NCBI RefSeq assembly: GCF_000023465.1
Contig: NC_014041.1
Coordinates: 4,517,501-4,581,500, forward strand
Source of the DNA: Zunongwangia profunda SM-A87
GTDB taxonomy: Bacteria > Bacteroidota > Bacteroidia > Flavobacteriales > Flavobacteriaceae
Length of the DNA stretch: 64,000 nt
Direction of reading: 5' to 3'
A program made the translations under genes and the position numbers. Below, one piece after another: positions 19,003 to 28,206 of this stretch (the stretch's first letter is position 1; each line of letters begins with the position of its first letter). The notes beneath the pieces are model-generated. The model saw only the letters and a list, made by a program, of their open reading frames with translations. It was not told where the DNA came from and did not search any database.

Positions 19003-19258
19003 ACGAATTATAGAAGTTGAATGCTTAACAACCTTTCTTAAACCATAAACAACTACGCTTTAATGCTTCTAAAAGAAGAATAGAAAATATTCATAAGAAA
19101 ACAAAATACACTTAAATATCTATAACAATAACAACACAAGAGTAAATAAAATTTAAACAAAAGGTTAATAAAGTACAAAGTAATGATAATATTAAGTTAA
19201 AAATAAACCTGTTTTGTGATTAGATTAGCTGTTATTCCCAACACCTAAAATTTACAAT

Positions 19259-22200
19259 ATGCATCAAAAAAACAATTCTCAATCAATCCCCTTAATGTAT
19301 AAGCAAAGGTTTTACCTTCTCTTTTTGCTATTTTTCATTACAGGAACAAGCATGTTTGCCCAAGATCAAATAATGGGAAAAATTATCGACAATAACGGTA
19401 TGCCATTACTTGGCGCTACCGTTGTTGAGAAAGGAACCTCTAATGGTACACAATCTGATATGGATGGAAATTTCACCCTTCAGATTACTAATCCACAAAA
19501 TGCTATTTTAGTGATTTCTTATGTAGGATTCTCTACCCAGGAAGTACCTATTAACGGAAAAAAAACTATTGAAATCACTTTAGAAGAAGATTCTGAAGCG
19601 CTTAGTGAGGTAGTCGTAACGGCTTTAGGAATTAAAAGTGAAAAAAGAGCTTTAGGATACGCCACTGCTGAAGTTGACGGTGGTAACTTAAGTTCGGTAA
19701 AAGCCACCAATAACTTTGTCAATGCCTTGAGCGGTAAAGTTGCAGGGGTGCAAATTTCCAGTGCTTCCAGCCAGCCTGGTAGCGGCGCTCGTATTGTGAT
19801 TAGAGGCGGCTCTTCGATTACAGGAAATAACCAACCCCTTCTAGTGGTAAACGGTGTTCCTTTTGATGCGGCTAACGGAAGTAGCTCTTCCGGACTTGCG
19901 GATATCGATCCTAATTCGATAGAAAGTTTAAGTGTATTAAAAGGTGCGGCTGCATCAGCTTTATACGGCAGTGAAGCCGCCAATGGTGTAATATTGGTAA
20001 CCACTAAATCTGGGACTTTCAACATGAAACCAGTTATAAGCCTTAGCAGTTCTATCAGTTTTGATGATATTTATGAAATCCCACTTCAGGACAAATGGTC
20101 ACAGGGATATTGGCAAAATGACGATTGGGTGTATGTCGATGGAAACTCTTCTTTTACTTCAACCAGTTTTGGCCCTAGAATTTCAGATGTTCCTGGTGCA
20201 CAATTATATGACCGCTGGGATATCTTTGAAACCGGAATCACGAACGAAAATAGTCTTAGCATTACCGGGGGTGGAGAGAAAGCCTCATACTATATTAGCT
20301 ATAGTAACTTAAATAATAATGGTATATTATCTCCGCTTGAGTTCAGAAGAAACGCTATAAATGCCAACACTTCTTTTAAATTCACTCCAAAACTTACTGT
20401 TTCTTCAAACATCCTTTACACCACTCAAAAGAATGAACGACTTTTTGAGGATAGCTCCAACAGCTCTTTTATGAATACTTTGATGGCCACGCCTAATACT
20501 TGGAATCCCTATCCTATTTATGATGAAGATGGAAGCTTAAGATCTTATAGAGGTGGTTCCCGAGATCCTTATACCTGGGTATTGGACAATGTTGGCGCTA
20601 CCAATGAAAGGGATCGTTTTGCCGGAACTTTTATTATCGAATATGAAATCCTGGACCATTTAAAATTTAGATCTGTAACAGGTATTAGCACCACAAGCGC
20701 CTATTCTAATTCCTTTTATAACCTTGGTGGTTATGCCTCTGTACAGGGAAGTTATAGCTCTTCAGAAAGATTTAGCCGTGATATCGAATCGACTGAAACG
20801 ATAACCTACGACAACGATTTTGGTGATTTTGAAGTAAATGTCATGCTTGGCCATAATATTCAGGAAAATAAATGGAGAGGAAATTACTTTAACGGAAACG
20901 GACTGATCCTGCCTGGAATTTACAATTCCACCAATGTTAGTGGATATTCTGCTTATGATGACCGGGGAATGTTTAGATCCTATTCCTTTTTTGGACAGGC
21001 TATGCTAGGCTATAAAAAAATGCTTTATTATACTGTGACCGGTAGAAACGACTGGGCCTCCAGTTTAGCAGACAGTTTCTTTTACCCCAGCCACAGTTTA
21101 GGTCTCGTATTTACAGAACTTTTACCAAAAAATGATATTTTAAATTTCGGGAAATTTAGAGCCAGTTACGCAAAGGTAGGTTCTCCGGCTAATGCTTATG
21201 CAAGAAATAATCCACTGGTTTCTGCAGGTGGAGACGGAGTAATGTGGCCATTTAATGGTCAGAGAAGTTACTTATCGTCATCAAGAATTCCAAACAACAA
21301 TCTTACAAACGAATTTAAAAGCGAAGTAGAGCTTGGGTTAGAGCTACGATTGCTAAAAAGTCGTTTAAATTTCGATATTTCTTATTATCATAACTGGAGT
21401 GAAAACCAAATTCTATCTGAACAATTTTTAGCTTCTACAGGGTATACTTATGGAACCGTAAATATTGGTGGAATTACTCATAAGGGACTTGAAGTTGGTA
21501 TTAATGCTGTGCCAATCCAAACCGAATTCTTCAACTGGGATTTAAGCCTGAACTGGTCTAAAGATAACTCTAATGTAGATCGATTAGGTAGCAATAATGA
21601 GCCGATAAGTGTAGGTTCTTATGGTTACGCCATTGTAGACCAGCCTTACCCAGTTATTTATGGCCTTGGCTTTTTAAGAGACGATGAAGGCAGACTGGTT
21701 CTGGACGATACTCCTGGCTTAAGTTATGGCAGACCTCTTGCGGATAATAGCGGTAATCAGATTTTGGGACAAACAGCACCAGAATGGATTGGAAGTTTAA
21801 GAAACACTTTAAGCTATAAAAATCTTTCGCTAATGTTTCAATTTGATGTCTCTAAAGGTGGAAATCTGTATAGCCTTAATGATCATTACCTTACATATTA
21901 CGGCATGGCAGCTCATCAAAATAATCGACCAGATGATAACATGACAACTTTCGATGGTGTTATGGGACATTACGATTCTGCTACTGGAGAAGTAGTGGTT
22001 ACCAGTGAAACACCGCAGCCTACAAGATATGATCTTTACTATCAAACCGTAGCACAATCGGTTTTAGAAGATAACATCATGCCTAAAGATTACATCAAGC
22101 TTAGGGAGGTACAGCTTGCTTATAATCTGCCCAATAAACTGATTGCCAGCGCCGGTTTACAGGATGTGCAAATCGCTTTCTCAGGAAGAAATTTATGGAG

Positions 22201-22333
22201 AAGCTTTCACGATGACTTTGAAGGCCCAGATCCCGAAATTAATACCGATGGTATTACTAACGGAAATGGCTACCTAAGCTACAGCTTACCTACAACAAAA
22301 ACATACTCACTTACCCTAACTGCAAAATTTTAA
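19259..22333 (+). CDS. SusC/RagA family TonB-dependent outer membrane receptor (second copy)
   Basis: A 1024-residue receptor; an alternative start at ATG 19295 would begin directly at the signal peptide (MYKQRFYLLFLLFF). It has a CarboxypepD_reg-like domain (MGKIIDNNGMPLLGATVVEKGTS), the linker SEVVVTALGIKSEKRALGYA, a plug with GKVAGVQISSASSQPGSGARIVIRGG and VVNGVPFD, and a barrel ending LTLTAKF. It is only distantly like the first susC (GVKS-type linker GIKSEKRALG compared with GYSEQRREVITG), so the two systems take different substrates. It is followed one base later by a SusD-like gene and then a DUF885 peptidase, which suggests uptake of a peptide-type nutrient. Confidence 0.95.
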   Translation: MHQKNNSQSIPLMYKQRFYLLFLLFFITGTSMFAQDQIMGKIIDNNGMPLLGATVVEKGTSNGTQSDMDGNFTLQITNPQNAILVISYVGFSTQEVPINGKKTIEITLEEDSEALSEVVVTALGIKSEKRALGYATAEVDGGNLSSVKATNNFVNALSGKVAGVQISSASSQPGSGARIVIRGGSSITGNNQPLLVVNGVPFDAANGSSSSGLADIDPNSIESLSVLKGAAASALYGSEAANGVILVTTKSGTFNMKPVISLSSSISFDDIYEIPLQDKWSQGYWQNDDWVYVDGNSSFTSTSFGPRISDVPGAQLYDRWDIFETGITNENSLSITGGGEKASYYISYSNLNNNGILSPLEFRRNAINANTSFKFTPKLTVSSNILYTTQKNERLFEDSSNSSFMNTLMATPNTWNPYPIYDEDGSLRSYRGGSRDPYTWVLDNVGATNERDRFAGTFIIEYEILDHLKFRSVTGISTTSAYSNSFYNLGGYASVQGSYSSSERFSRDIESTETITYDNDFGDFEVNVMLGHNIQENKWRGNYFNGNGLILPGIYNSTNVSGYSAYDDRGMFRSYSFFGQAMLGYKKMLYYTVTGRNDWASSLADSFFYPSHSLGLVFTELLPKNDILNFGKFRASYAKVGSPANAYARNNPLVSAGGDGVMWPFNGQRSYLSSSRIPNNNLTNEFKSEVELGLELRLLKSRLNFDISYYHNWSENQILSEQFLASTGYTYGTVNIGGITHKGLEVGINAVPIQTEFFNWDLSLNWSKDNSNVDRLGSNNEPISVGSYGYAIVDQPYPVIYGLGFLRDDEGRLVLDDTPGLSYGRPLADNSGNQILGQTAPEWIGSLRNTLSYKNLSLMFQFDVSKGGNLYSLNDHYLTYYGMAAHQNNRPDDNMTTFDGVMGHYDSATGEVVVTSETPQPTRYDLYYQTVAQSVLEDNIMPKDYIKLREVQLAYNLPNKLIASAGLQDVQIAFSGRNLWRSFHDDFEGPDPEINTDGITNGNGYLSYSLPTTKTYSLTLTAKF

Positions 22334-22334
22334 A

Positions 22335-23804
22335 ATGAGAATTATGAACACGATACAACAACTATATAAAATTCGATTTTTAATAATTTTTAGCACCTTT
22401 TTTATAACTGGTTGCGAATCCTGGACAGATATCGATACCGATCCCGACAATATTACTGCCGGGCCAGCGATAACTGAAGATATAATGCTTATTGGAATAG
22501 AGGCCGAATGGGTTGAAACGGCCAACGAAAAATTCGAGACCTGGTATGGTTATCCAACATGGTTGTCCTGGTTTGCTATAGAAGGTTCTAATGCCATTGT
22601 AAATGTAGACCCGGGCTTTGGAAACGAAGTTTGGAACTCCTACTCTTATTCTTTAAAACACGCGGTAGAACTTCATGATTTTGCTGAACAAAACGGTAAT
22701 ACGTATTATCAGGGAATCGCAGGAGTTATTGCTGCACATCATTGGTTTTATATCGCCGATGTTTATGACCAGGCACCCTTAGAACAGGCCATGACCGGTT
22801 TAGAAAATCAGCAACCAGAACTGGCGACTCAGGAAGAATTATATGCCCACGCCAGTGCTCTCTTAGATGAAGCTATTAACCTTTTTAAAAATACCGATGG
22901 TGGTGAACTTTTACCGGGACAGGATGATTATATGCTAAACGGTGATATTGATCGTTGGGTGCGTTTTGCATATTCTTTAAAAGCCAGACAGGCTATGAGA
23001 AGAATTTATGCCCCGGGAGTAGACCAGGATGCGCAAATCTCTGCAATCCTTTCTTATCTGGAAAAAGGAATGACTTCTAATGAAGATAATGTAATGTGGC
23101 GACACCTTGAAGATCTGGCAAACGCCAACCCACTCTATAATTATATGACCAGAGCTTATAGTGGTGGTCGTGGATTGACTCCGGGAAACTTTCTTATCGA
23201 TATGATGAATGCATATGAAGATCCCAGAAGGCCGATCATGTTTACCAATGCAGAGGCCGATCCGAATGGCTATATGGGTCATTTTGCAGGTGCAGCAGTT
23301 CAGGCAGGGAATAGACCAAGCCATTACAGATTCGATTACCTTTCTATGTCATACCCAGATCATATCATGCTTTATTCTGAATCTAAATTTTTAGAAGCTG
23401 AAGCCTATGCCTTCAGAAACGAATGGGAGTTAGCTGAGATCGCTATGAAAGAAGGAAATCGTGCCGATATGGAATATATGGAAGTACCCCAAGAACAAAT
23501 TATAAGCTATAATGCACAACCTTCTTTAGATATGCCAACAAATCTTGAAGACGCTCAACAGCTGATCATTCAGCAAAAATACCTATCAAACATCTTTAGA
23601 ACCGGGGAAACCTATTTTGATTATGTAAGGACCGGTTACCCAGAATTTGATTTTGAATATATGATACAAAATACCAACGCCAGTACCACTTTCGCCAGAA
23701 GATTTCCTTATCCATTAAATGAAATAGAGCGAAATCCAAACGTTCGCGCTGTTGGCCAACCCGATTGGTTTAACAAAGGGACCACCTGGGATAACAAAAA
23801 CTAA
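22335..23804 (+). CDS. SusD/RagB family (SusD-like type 2) lipoprotein
   Basis: A 489-residue lipoprotein, shorter than classical SusD. The signal peptide ends in FFITGC with the lipid-attached cysteine near residue 27; ATG 22344 is an alternative start nine bases in. Sequence features fit the SusD/RagB subgroup that includes TPR-poor members (TDIDTDPDNI at the mature N-terminus, YYQGIAGVIAAHHWFYIADVYDQAPLEQA, FRTGETYFDYVRTGYPEF near the C-terminus). It begins one base after the susC stop codon, an obligate pair. It should cap the receptor and bind the ligand delivered to the DUF885 peptidase neighbour. Confidence 0.92.
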   Translation: MRIMNTIQQLYKIRFLIIFSTFFITGCESWTDIDTDPDNITAGPAITEDIMLIGIEAEWVETANEKFETWYGYPTWLSWFAIEGSNAIVNVDPGFGNEVWNSYSYSLKHAVELHDFAEQNGNTYYQGIAGVIAAHHWFYIADVYDQAPLEQAMTGLENQQPELATQEELYAHASALLDEAINLFKNTDGGELLPGQDDYMLNGDIDRWVRFAYSLKARQAMRRIYAPGVDQDAQISAILSYLEKGMTSNEDNVMWRHLEDLANANPLYNYMTRAYSGGRGLTPGNFLIDMMNAYEDPRRPIMFTNAEADPNGYMGHFAGAAVQAGNRPSHYRFDYLSMSYPDHIMLYSESKFLEAEAYAFRNEWELAEIAMKEGNRADMEYMEVPQEQIISYNAQPSLDMPTNLEDAQQLIIQQKYLSNIFRTGETYFDYVRTGYPEFDFEYMIQNTNASTTFARRFPYPLNEIERNPNVRAVGQPDWFNKGTTWDNKN

Positions 23805-23828
23805 TTCGAAATTGCTAAATCTTTAAGC

Positions 23829-25601
23829 ATGTACAAATTCAAAAAAACAAAAAGCTTTCTTTATGCTTTAATTATCTCTGTCCTTACACTCTGCTGCCAA
23901 AAAGCACTAGCTCAGGACGATAGTTTTGTACCCTGCCAGGTAATGCCCATGCTAATGACCAATCATCAGGCAGACATGGGTGACCTGGTACGCTATTACT
24001 CTCCCTCAAACGCTTATCGATGGGGAAGAATTTCAGATTCAGGTGGGTCTCAAGAAAGACGCGATCGCATTATAGTCCTAAATGAAAAATATCTGGCTGA
24101 ATTAGATAAAATCAACTTTAGTGAACTTCCGCAAGAATGTAAAGTAGATTATATTTTATTTAAACGTGACCTTAAGCATGAGATTAATGAAGCCAAAAAA
24201 CATGCTAAGATTTATACAGAAGTTAAAAGCTGGTTTCCGTTTTCAGAAAACATCTATCAATATCTAAAACGAAGACGAAGAGGCTATCAATTAGATGCTA
24301 AAGAAGTTGCCAAAAACTGGAATGCTTCAGCAAAACAAATAGACTCTTTACTTCCCCTTTTAAAAGAAGAACAATCGTTAGACAAAGACCAGGTTCAGGA
24401 AGCCGTTTTAGTCATCGAAGACCTAAAAAATTCAGCGGCAAATGTTTTTTCATTTTATAATAATTACGACCCCATGTTTACCTGGTGGGTTCCTACTACT
24501 TACAAAGCTTTAGATTCCAGCTTAGCAACGTTTAAAACTACTTTTGAAGCTAAATTAGAAAACAAACGTCCTGTTGATAAAAGTGGTATTATTGGTTATC
24601 CCGTGGGAAGAAATGAACTGGTAAAACAGTTAGAATACGAAATGATCCCATACACTCCTGAAGAACTTATAGAAATTGCTAATAAAGAGTTTGCCTGGTG
24701 CGATGCTGCACTTTTAAAAGCGGCAGAAGAAATGGGATTTGGAAAAGACTGGAAAGCTGCACAGGAAAAAGTTAAAAATGCTTATGTAGCTCCAGGACTG
24801 CAGCCTGAAGCCATGTTAAAGCTTTACAATGAATCTATTGCATTCTTAAAAGAAAAAGACCTTATTAGCGTACCGCCGTTAGCCGAAGAAACCTGGGGCA
24901 TGCAAATGATGTCTCCAGAAAGACAATTGGTTAATCCATTTTTTACCGGCGGCACCAACATCACCATTTCTTATCCCACCAGCGGAATGACCTATGAGCA
25001 AAAAATGATGAGTATGCGTGGTAACAATCCGCATTTTTCCAAAGCTACTGTTCATCACGAATTAATTGCCGGTCACAATTTAGAAGGCTTTATGAACAAC
25101 CGCTACAGAACCTATAGAAACTATCGCACCCCATTTTGGACAGAAGGTTGGTCTCTTTATTGGGAATTATTACTTTGGGATGAAGGCTTTCCAAGTGGCC
25201 CGGAAGACCGTATTGGAATGCTATTTTGGCATATGCACCGTTGCGCCCGGATTATCTTCTCCTTAAACTATCATTTAGGAAAATGGACTCCCCAGCAATG
25301 TATTGATTTTCTGATAGACCGTGTAGGCTTTGAGCCTGCGAATGCTGAAGGAGAAGTACGACGCTCTTTTATTGGAAGTTACCCCCCATTATATCAGTTA
25401 GCTTATCTAACCGGTGGCAGACAATTTTATGCCCTTAGAGAAGAGCTGGTAAAAACAGGTAAAATGACCAATAAAGAATTTCACGATAAAATCATGAGAC
25501 TTAATTCTATGCCAATAGAAATGATAAGAGCGATCTTAACCGATCAGGAGCTTAAGGAAAATTTTAAAACCTCCTGGCAATTCTACGATTCGATCGACTA
25601 A
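23829..25601 (+). CDS. exported DUF885 family metallopeptidase
   Basis: A 590-residue protein with a signal peptide (VLTLCCQKALAQDD). The DUF885 zinc-peptidase motif is clear: HELIAGHNLEGFM at residues 410-422, an HExxxGH arrangement with H410, E411 and H416. A downstream FWTEGWSLYWELLLWDEGF supplies the distal acidic ligand region. DUF885 proteins are related to M32-like and M2-type gluzincins and are thought to cleave short peptides. It follows the second SusC/SusD pair by 24 bases, so it probably processes the imported substrate. It ends at a strong terminator at 25634-25684. Confidence 0.88.
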   Translation: MYKFKKTKSFLYALIISVLTLCCQKALAQDDSFVPCQVMPMLMTNHQADMGDLVRYYSPSNAYRWGRISDSGGSQERRDRIIVLNEKYLAELDKINFSELPQECKVDYILFKRDLKHEINEAKKHAKIYTEVKSWFPFSENIYQYLKRRRRGYQLDAKEVAKNWNASAKQIDSLLPLLKEEQSLDKDQVQEAVLVIEDLKNSAANVFSFYNNYDPMFTWWVPTTYKALDSSLATFKTTFEAKLENKRPVDKSGIIGYPVGRNELVKQLEYEMIPYTPEELIEIANKEFAWCDAALLKAAEEMGFGKDWKAAQEKVKNAYVAPGLQPEAMLKLYNESIAFLKEKDLISVPPLAEETWGMQMMSPERQLVNPFFTGGTNITISYPTSGMTYEQKMMSMRGNNPHFSKATVHHELIAGHNLEGFMNNRYRTYRNYRTPFWTEGWSLYWELLLWDEGFPSGPEDRIGMLFWHMHRCARIIFSLNYHLGKWTPQQCIDFLIDRVGFEPANAEGEVRRSFIGSYPPLYQLAYLTGGRQFYALREELVKTGKMTNKEFHDKIMRLNSMPIEMIRAILTDQELKENFKTSWQFYDSID

Positions 25602-25633
25602 GCTATTAATAATCAAAAATGCTTAATTAAACC

Positions 25634-25684
25634 AACCCGGAATATTGTTTATGTGACCTAAACAATTTTCCGGGTTATTTTTTG
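25634..25684 (+). terminator. rho-independent terminator of the second susC operon
   Basis: AACCCGGAA pairs with TTCCGGGTT, extended by an inner ATTGTTT/AAACAAT stem, and is followed by ATTTTTTTG. It lies 33 bases past the DUF885 stop codon. Confidence 0.85.
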
Positions 25685-25752
25685 TATTAGCCCCTGTACT
25701 GAAATCAAACTCGATTTATCTTTAACTGCACATCTTAAAATTAGCGCATAAA

Positions 25753-25779
25753 AAAAGCCTCTCATTACAAGAGGCTTTT
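25753..25779. terminator. hairpin terminator next to the tRNA-Leu remnant
   Basis: AAAAGCCTCT/AGAGGCTTTT with a seven-base loop forms a bidirectional terminator. On the minus strand it is directly downstream of the tRNA-Leu 3' end, where a tRNA terminator is expected, so the original tRNA transcription end is preserved. Confidence 0.8.
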
Positions 25780-25783
25780 AACC

Positions 25784-25842
25784 TGTGCGGGCGGAGAGAC
25801 TCGAACTCTCACACCTCGCGGCACTAGATCCTAAGTCTAGCG
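25784..25842 (-). tRNA. tRNA-Leu(UAG) 3' fragment, candidate attL of the integrated element
   Basis: On the minus strand the sequence reads as the 3' part of a class II tRNA-Leu. It has the anticodon stem CTAGA/TCTAG with loop CTTAGGA (anticodon UAG), a long variable arm (TGCC GCGA GGTG), the T arm GAGAG-TTCGAGT-CTCTC and the acceptor 3' strand ending CCCGCAC plus a discriminator A. There is no D arm or 5' acceptor strand: upstream of CGCTAGAC the sequence does not resemble a tRNA. This is the expected product of a tyrosine integrase inserting into the 3' half of the gene. The complete tRNA should be at the far end of the element. It is not a functional tRNA by itself. Confidence 0.85.
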
Positions 25843-25878
25843 TACATTTGCCCAAACAGCACCAAAGCCACTCATTTT

Positions 25879-26045
25879 CAATTGATTATATAATATGTCA
25901 TTTTCTTTGATATCATCTAATATCAATTGATTTCAATATTTGTTGTACCTATGTTGTACCCAGAGAAACTAATAAATTTGTATCTTTAGGAAAACTTCTT
26001 GGTAAACTAAACATTCAAAATTGAATGTTGTACCTATGTTGTACC
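25879..26045. promoter_or_regulatory. repeat cluster between att site and integrase (candidate integrase arm sites/promoter)
   Basis: The segment holds a 19-base direct repeat GTTGTACCTATGTTGTACC at 25942-25960 and 26027-26045. Each copy contains two GTTGTACC octamers 11 bases apart, so there are four octamers in total. It also has TCAATTGATT at 25879 and 25923, an inverted repeat TTGATAT/ATATCAA at 25907-25926, and a 20-base hyphenated palindrome AACATTCAA/TTGAATGTT at 26010-26029. A TAAATTTG at 25973-25980 resembles the Bacteroidota minus-7 box. The layout suits integrase/excisionase binding sites and autoregulation, but this is inference. Confidence 0.5.
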
Positions 26046-26079
26046 TGATTTGGCTTTCGTACGCAAAACTAGGTCAATT

Positions 26080-27294
26080 ATGTCATCAAACGCTAAAATA
26101 GTTCTTCGCAAAAAGCCTAATAAAGAAGGCTTGTATCCTCTTGCCATACGTATTACAAAAAATCGTCGCTCAACATACCAATATATAGGTCACTACATTG
26201 AATTGGAAGATTGGGATGAAAAGAATATTCGGGTTAAGAAATCACACATAAATTTCAAAACCTTGAACAATTTGTTATCCTTGAAACTTTCTGAATTAAA
26301 CAATGCTCTTATTACGCTTCAATCCGAACAAAAAGATGCTTCTGCCAATCAAATTAAGAAGGAAATATATTCCTCCGGTATCAATGCTACATTCTTTGAA
26401 TTAGCACAAGAACATCTTGACGATTTAGAAAGTACAGAAAAGCTAAATCGTTTATCTACTGATAAAGCGTGGTTGAGCTTTATTATAAAATATCACAATT
26501 CGAAACAATTGTCTTTTCAAGAAATTGATGAACGTTTTCTTAAAAAATTGATGTTAACTTTAAAAGTTAAGTACTCCCTGTCTGAAACCTCAATAATGAA
26601 CATTTTGGTATTTGTAAGGCTATTATTTAACAGAGCAATTAAATACAAAATTGTAAGCAGAGAATTATATCCCTTCGGTGGCGATAAAATAAAAATCAAA
26701 TTTCCTGAAACTACCAAAGTCGGACTAAATATTTTAGAGATTCAACAAATTGAAAATTTGATAAATCTCAAACCTTCTGAAATACATACTAGAAATGTTT
26801 GGCTTTTTAGTTTCAATTTTGCTGGTATGAGGGTTTCTGATGTTCTACGAACCAAATGGTCAGATATTTATGATAACAGGCTGCATTATAGAATGCATAA
26901 AAACGCAAAACTTCTATCATTAAAAATTCCTGAAAAAGTACTAAAGATTTTAGACCAATATAAAGATGATAAAAGAAGTGATGATGATTTTGTTTTCCCT
27001 GAATTGAAAAAGGCAGACCCTGAAAATGCGAAAGATTTATATAACAAGAGAAAAACTGCTACAAAGAGGTTTAATGACAATCTAAAATCAATCTCTAAAA
27101 AGGCTAAAATAAATAAGAAAATAACGATGCACATAGCACGGCATAGTTTTGGAAATATTGCTGGGGATGCCATTCATCCGTTAATGCTACAGAAATTATA
27201 TCGCCATAGTGATTTGAAAACCACCTTGAACTATCAAGCCAATTTCATCCATAAAGAGGCAGATGATGCATTGGATAGTGTTATAAACTTTTGA
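26080..27294 (+). CDS. tyrosine recombinase/site-specific integrase
   Basis: A 404-residue phage-type integrase. I choose ATG 26080; an in-frame TTG at 26050 would add ten residues that overlap the upstream repeat region. The N-terminal arm-binding domain (residues about 1-85, SSNAKIVLRKKPNKEGLYPLAIRIT) and SAM-like core-binding domain precede the catalytic domain. The active-site residues are R251 (AGMRVSDVL), H351 and R354 (HIARHSF), H376 (YRHSDLKTT) and Tyr385 (LNYQ). All are present, so the enzyme looks intact. It lies about 240 bases from the tRNA-Leu fragment and faces into the element, as expected for an integrase that uses this tRNA as attB. Confidence 0.95.
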   Translation: MSSNAKIVLRKKPNKEGLYPLAIRITKNRRSTYQYIGHYIELEDWDEKNIRVKKSHINFKTLNNLLSLKLSELNNALITLQSEQKDASANQIKKEIYSSGINATFFELAQEHLDDLESTEKLNRLSTDKAWLSFIIKYHNSKQLSFQEIDERFLKKLMLTLKVKYSLSETSIMNILVFVRLLFNRAIKYKIVSRELYPFGGDKIKIKFPETTKVGLNILEIQQIENLINLKPSEIHTRNVWLFSFNFAGMRVSDVLRTKWSDIYDNRLHYRMHKNAKLLSLKIPEKVLKILDQYKDDKRSDDDFVFPELKKADPENAKDLYNKRKTATKRFNDNLKSISKKAKINKKITMHIARHSFGNIAGDAIHPLMLQKLYRHSDLKTTLNYQANFIHKEADDALDSVINF

Positions 27295-27310
27295 GGAAAT
27301 AAATAATTGA

Positions 27311-27366
27311 AGAGCGTATATTTTATTGCTATAAGTAGTTTAGCATATTCAAAATATCCGCTCTTT
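27311..27366. terminator. long inverted repeat after the integrase
   Basis: AAGAGCG TATATTTT pairs with AAAATAT CGCTCTT across a loop of about 26 bases that itself contains GCTA/TAGC. It separates the plus-strand integrase from the convergent minus-strand peptidase-like gene and probably acts as a terminator, though the T-run is weak. Confidence 0.45.
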
Positions 27367-27406
27367 ACGATTTTCAATTACAGATTTAATCTCTCCTAAA
27401 TAGAAA

Positions 27407-28192
27407 CTAATTTTTAATTGGATTTGCTAATTTTTGATTGAAGCATTTAACTAACATTTTATAAAGTTCTGGATGTTTCTTTTTGAGCAAATCTGGGCGC
27501 TCGAAGAAATATTCTGAAGCTACTGCAAAGAATTCTGCTTGGTTTGTACCACCATATTTTCTGATATCAGAATGGTTGTCGTTTATGGCTTCTATTTCCT
27601 TATGAATTAAATTCAGCCAAGGTATTGCATATTGATGTTCTAATAATCGCTCTGGAACGCCATCTGTTCTATCATCCAGCTTATCAATAAGGTGTACAAA
27701 TTCGTGTATGCCTGTATTGCTTTTATCTGTTGTGTTTCTAAAACCGTGATACAATGCTTTTTTAGATAAAATCATTTGTTTCTCAAAACGTCCGTTCCCG
27801 ACTATCCCACCAATATTGCGCGAGTTACCCTTACTGCTAAATTGCATATCTTCATTAAAATTATCTGGGTATAAGAGGATTCCACTTAAATTAGTGTAAT
27901 GCCATTCTTTAAAGCCGAAAACAGGAATTACCGCACTTGCTGCAATTAAAATTTTGTCTAATTCTTCCAATTCAAACTGCACGCCATCTATATAAACCTC
28001 ACTTAAAAACTGCATCATTTTTTGTTGAAAAACAAGTTGCCTGCCTTTTGAAAGATTTTTATAATAAAGAACATTCTCCATTAATAATTTGTGCCAATGC
28101 TCTGGAAATGGCTTTACGCTATGCCGTTTCTCTTTTCGATAAAAATGAATAGCAAACAGAAGAATCACAACCAAAATTAAAATATAAACCAT
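27407..28192 (-). CDS. MtfA-type zinc-dependent peptidase (M90 family)
   Basis: A 261-residue protein with one N-terminal membrane anchor (residues 2-17) and a soluble gluzincin domain. The zinc motif HEFVH is at residues 163-167 followed by LIDKLDDRTDGVPE. A downstream EFFAVASEYFFERP provides the third ligand glutamate typical of M90/MtfA peptidases. E. coli MtfA modifies the Mlc repressor; the substrate here is unknown. It is the last gene of the unit CopA1-HMA chaperone-MtfA, 14 bases after the chaperone gene. A role in metal-stress proteolysis is an inference from context only. Confidence 0.88.
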   Translation of the reverse strand: MVYILILVVILLFAIHFYRKEKRHSVKPFPEHWHKLLMENVLYYKNLSKGRQLVFQQKMMQFLSEVYIDGVQFELEELDKILIAASAVIPVFGFKEWHYTNLSGILLYPDNFNEDMQFSSKGNSRNIGGIVGNGRFEKQMILSKKALYHGFRNTTDKSNTGIHEFVHLIDKLDDRTDGVPERLLEHQYAIPWLNLIHKEIEAINDNHSDIRKYGGTNQAEFFAVASEYFFERPDLLKKKHPELYKMLVKCFNQKLANPIKN

Positions 28193-28206
28193 ATTATAGC
28201 GAGGTA

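Noticed and set aside
19519..20025. 168-codon minus-strand open frame inside the second susC gene
   Set aside because: It is antisense to conserved plug and linker sequence and has no recognisable domain or start context.
25942..26045. CRISPR-like array in the GTTGTACC repeats
   Set aside because: Two copies with one long spacer, no cas genes and an adjacent integrase make binding sites more likely.
26050..26079. TTG start for the integrase adding ten residues
   Set aside because: The ATG at 26080 fits the family N-terminus (SSNAKIVLRKKPNKEG); the extra part overlaps the repeat region.
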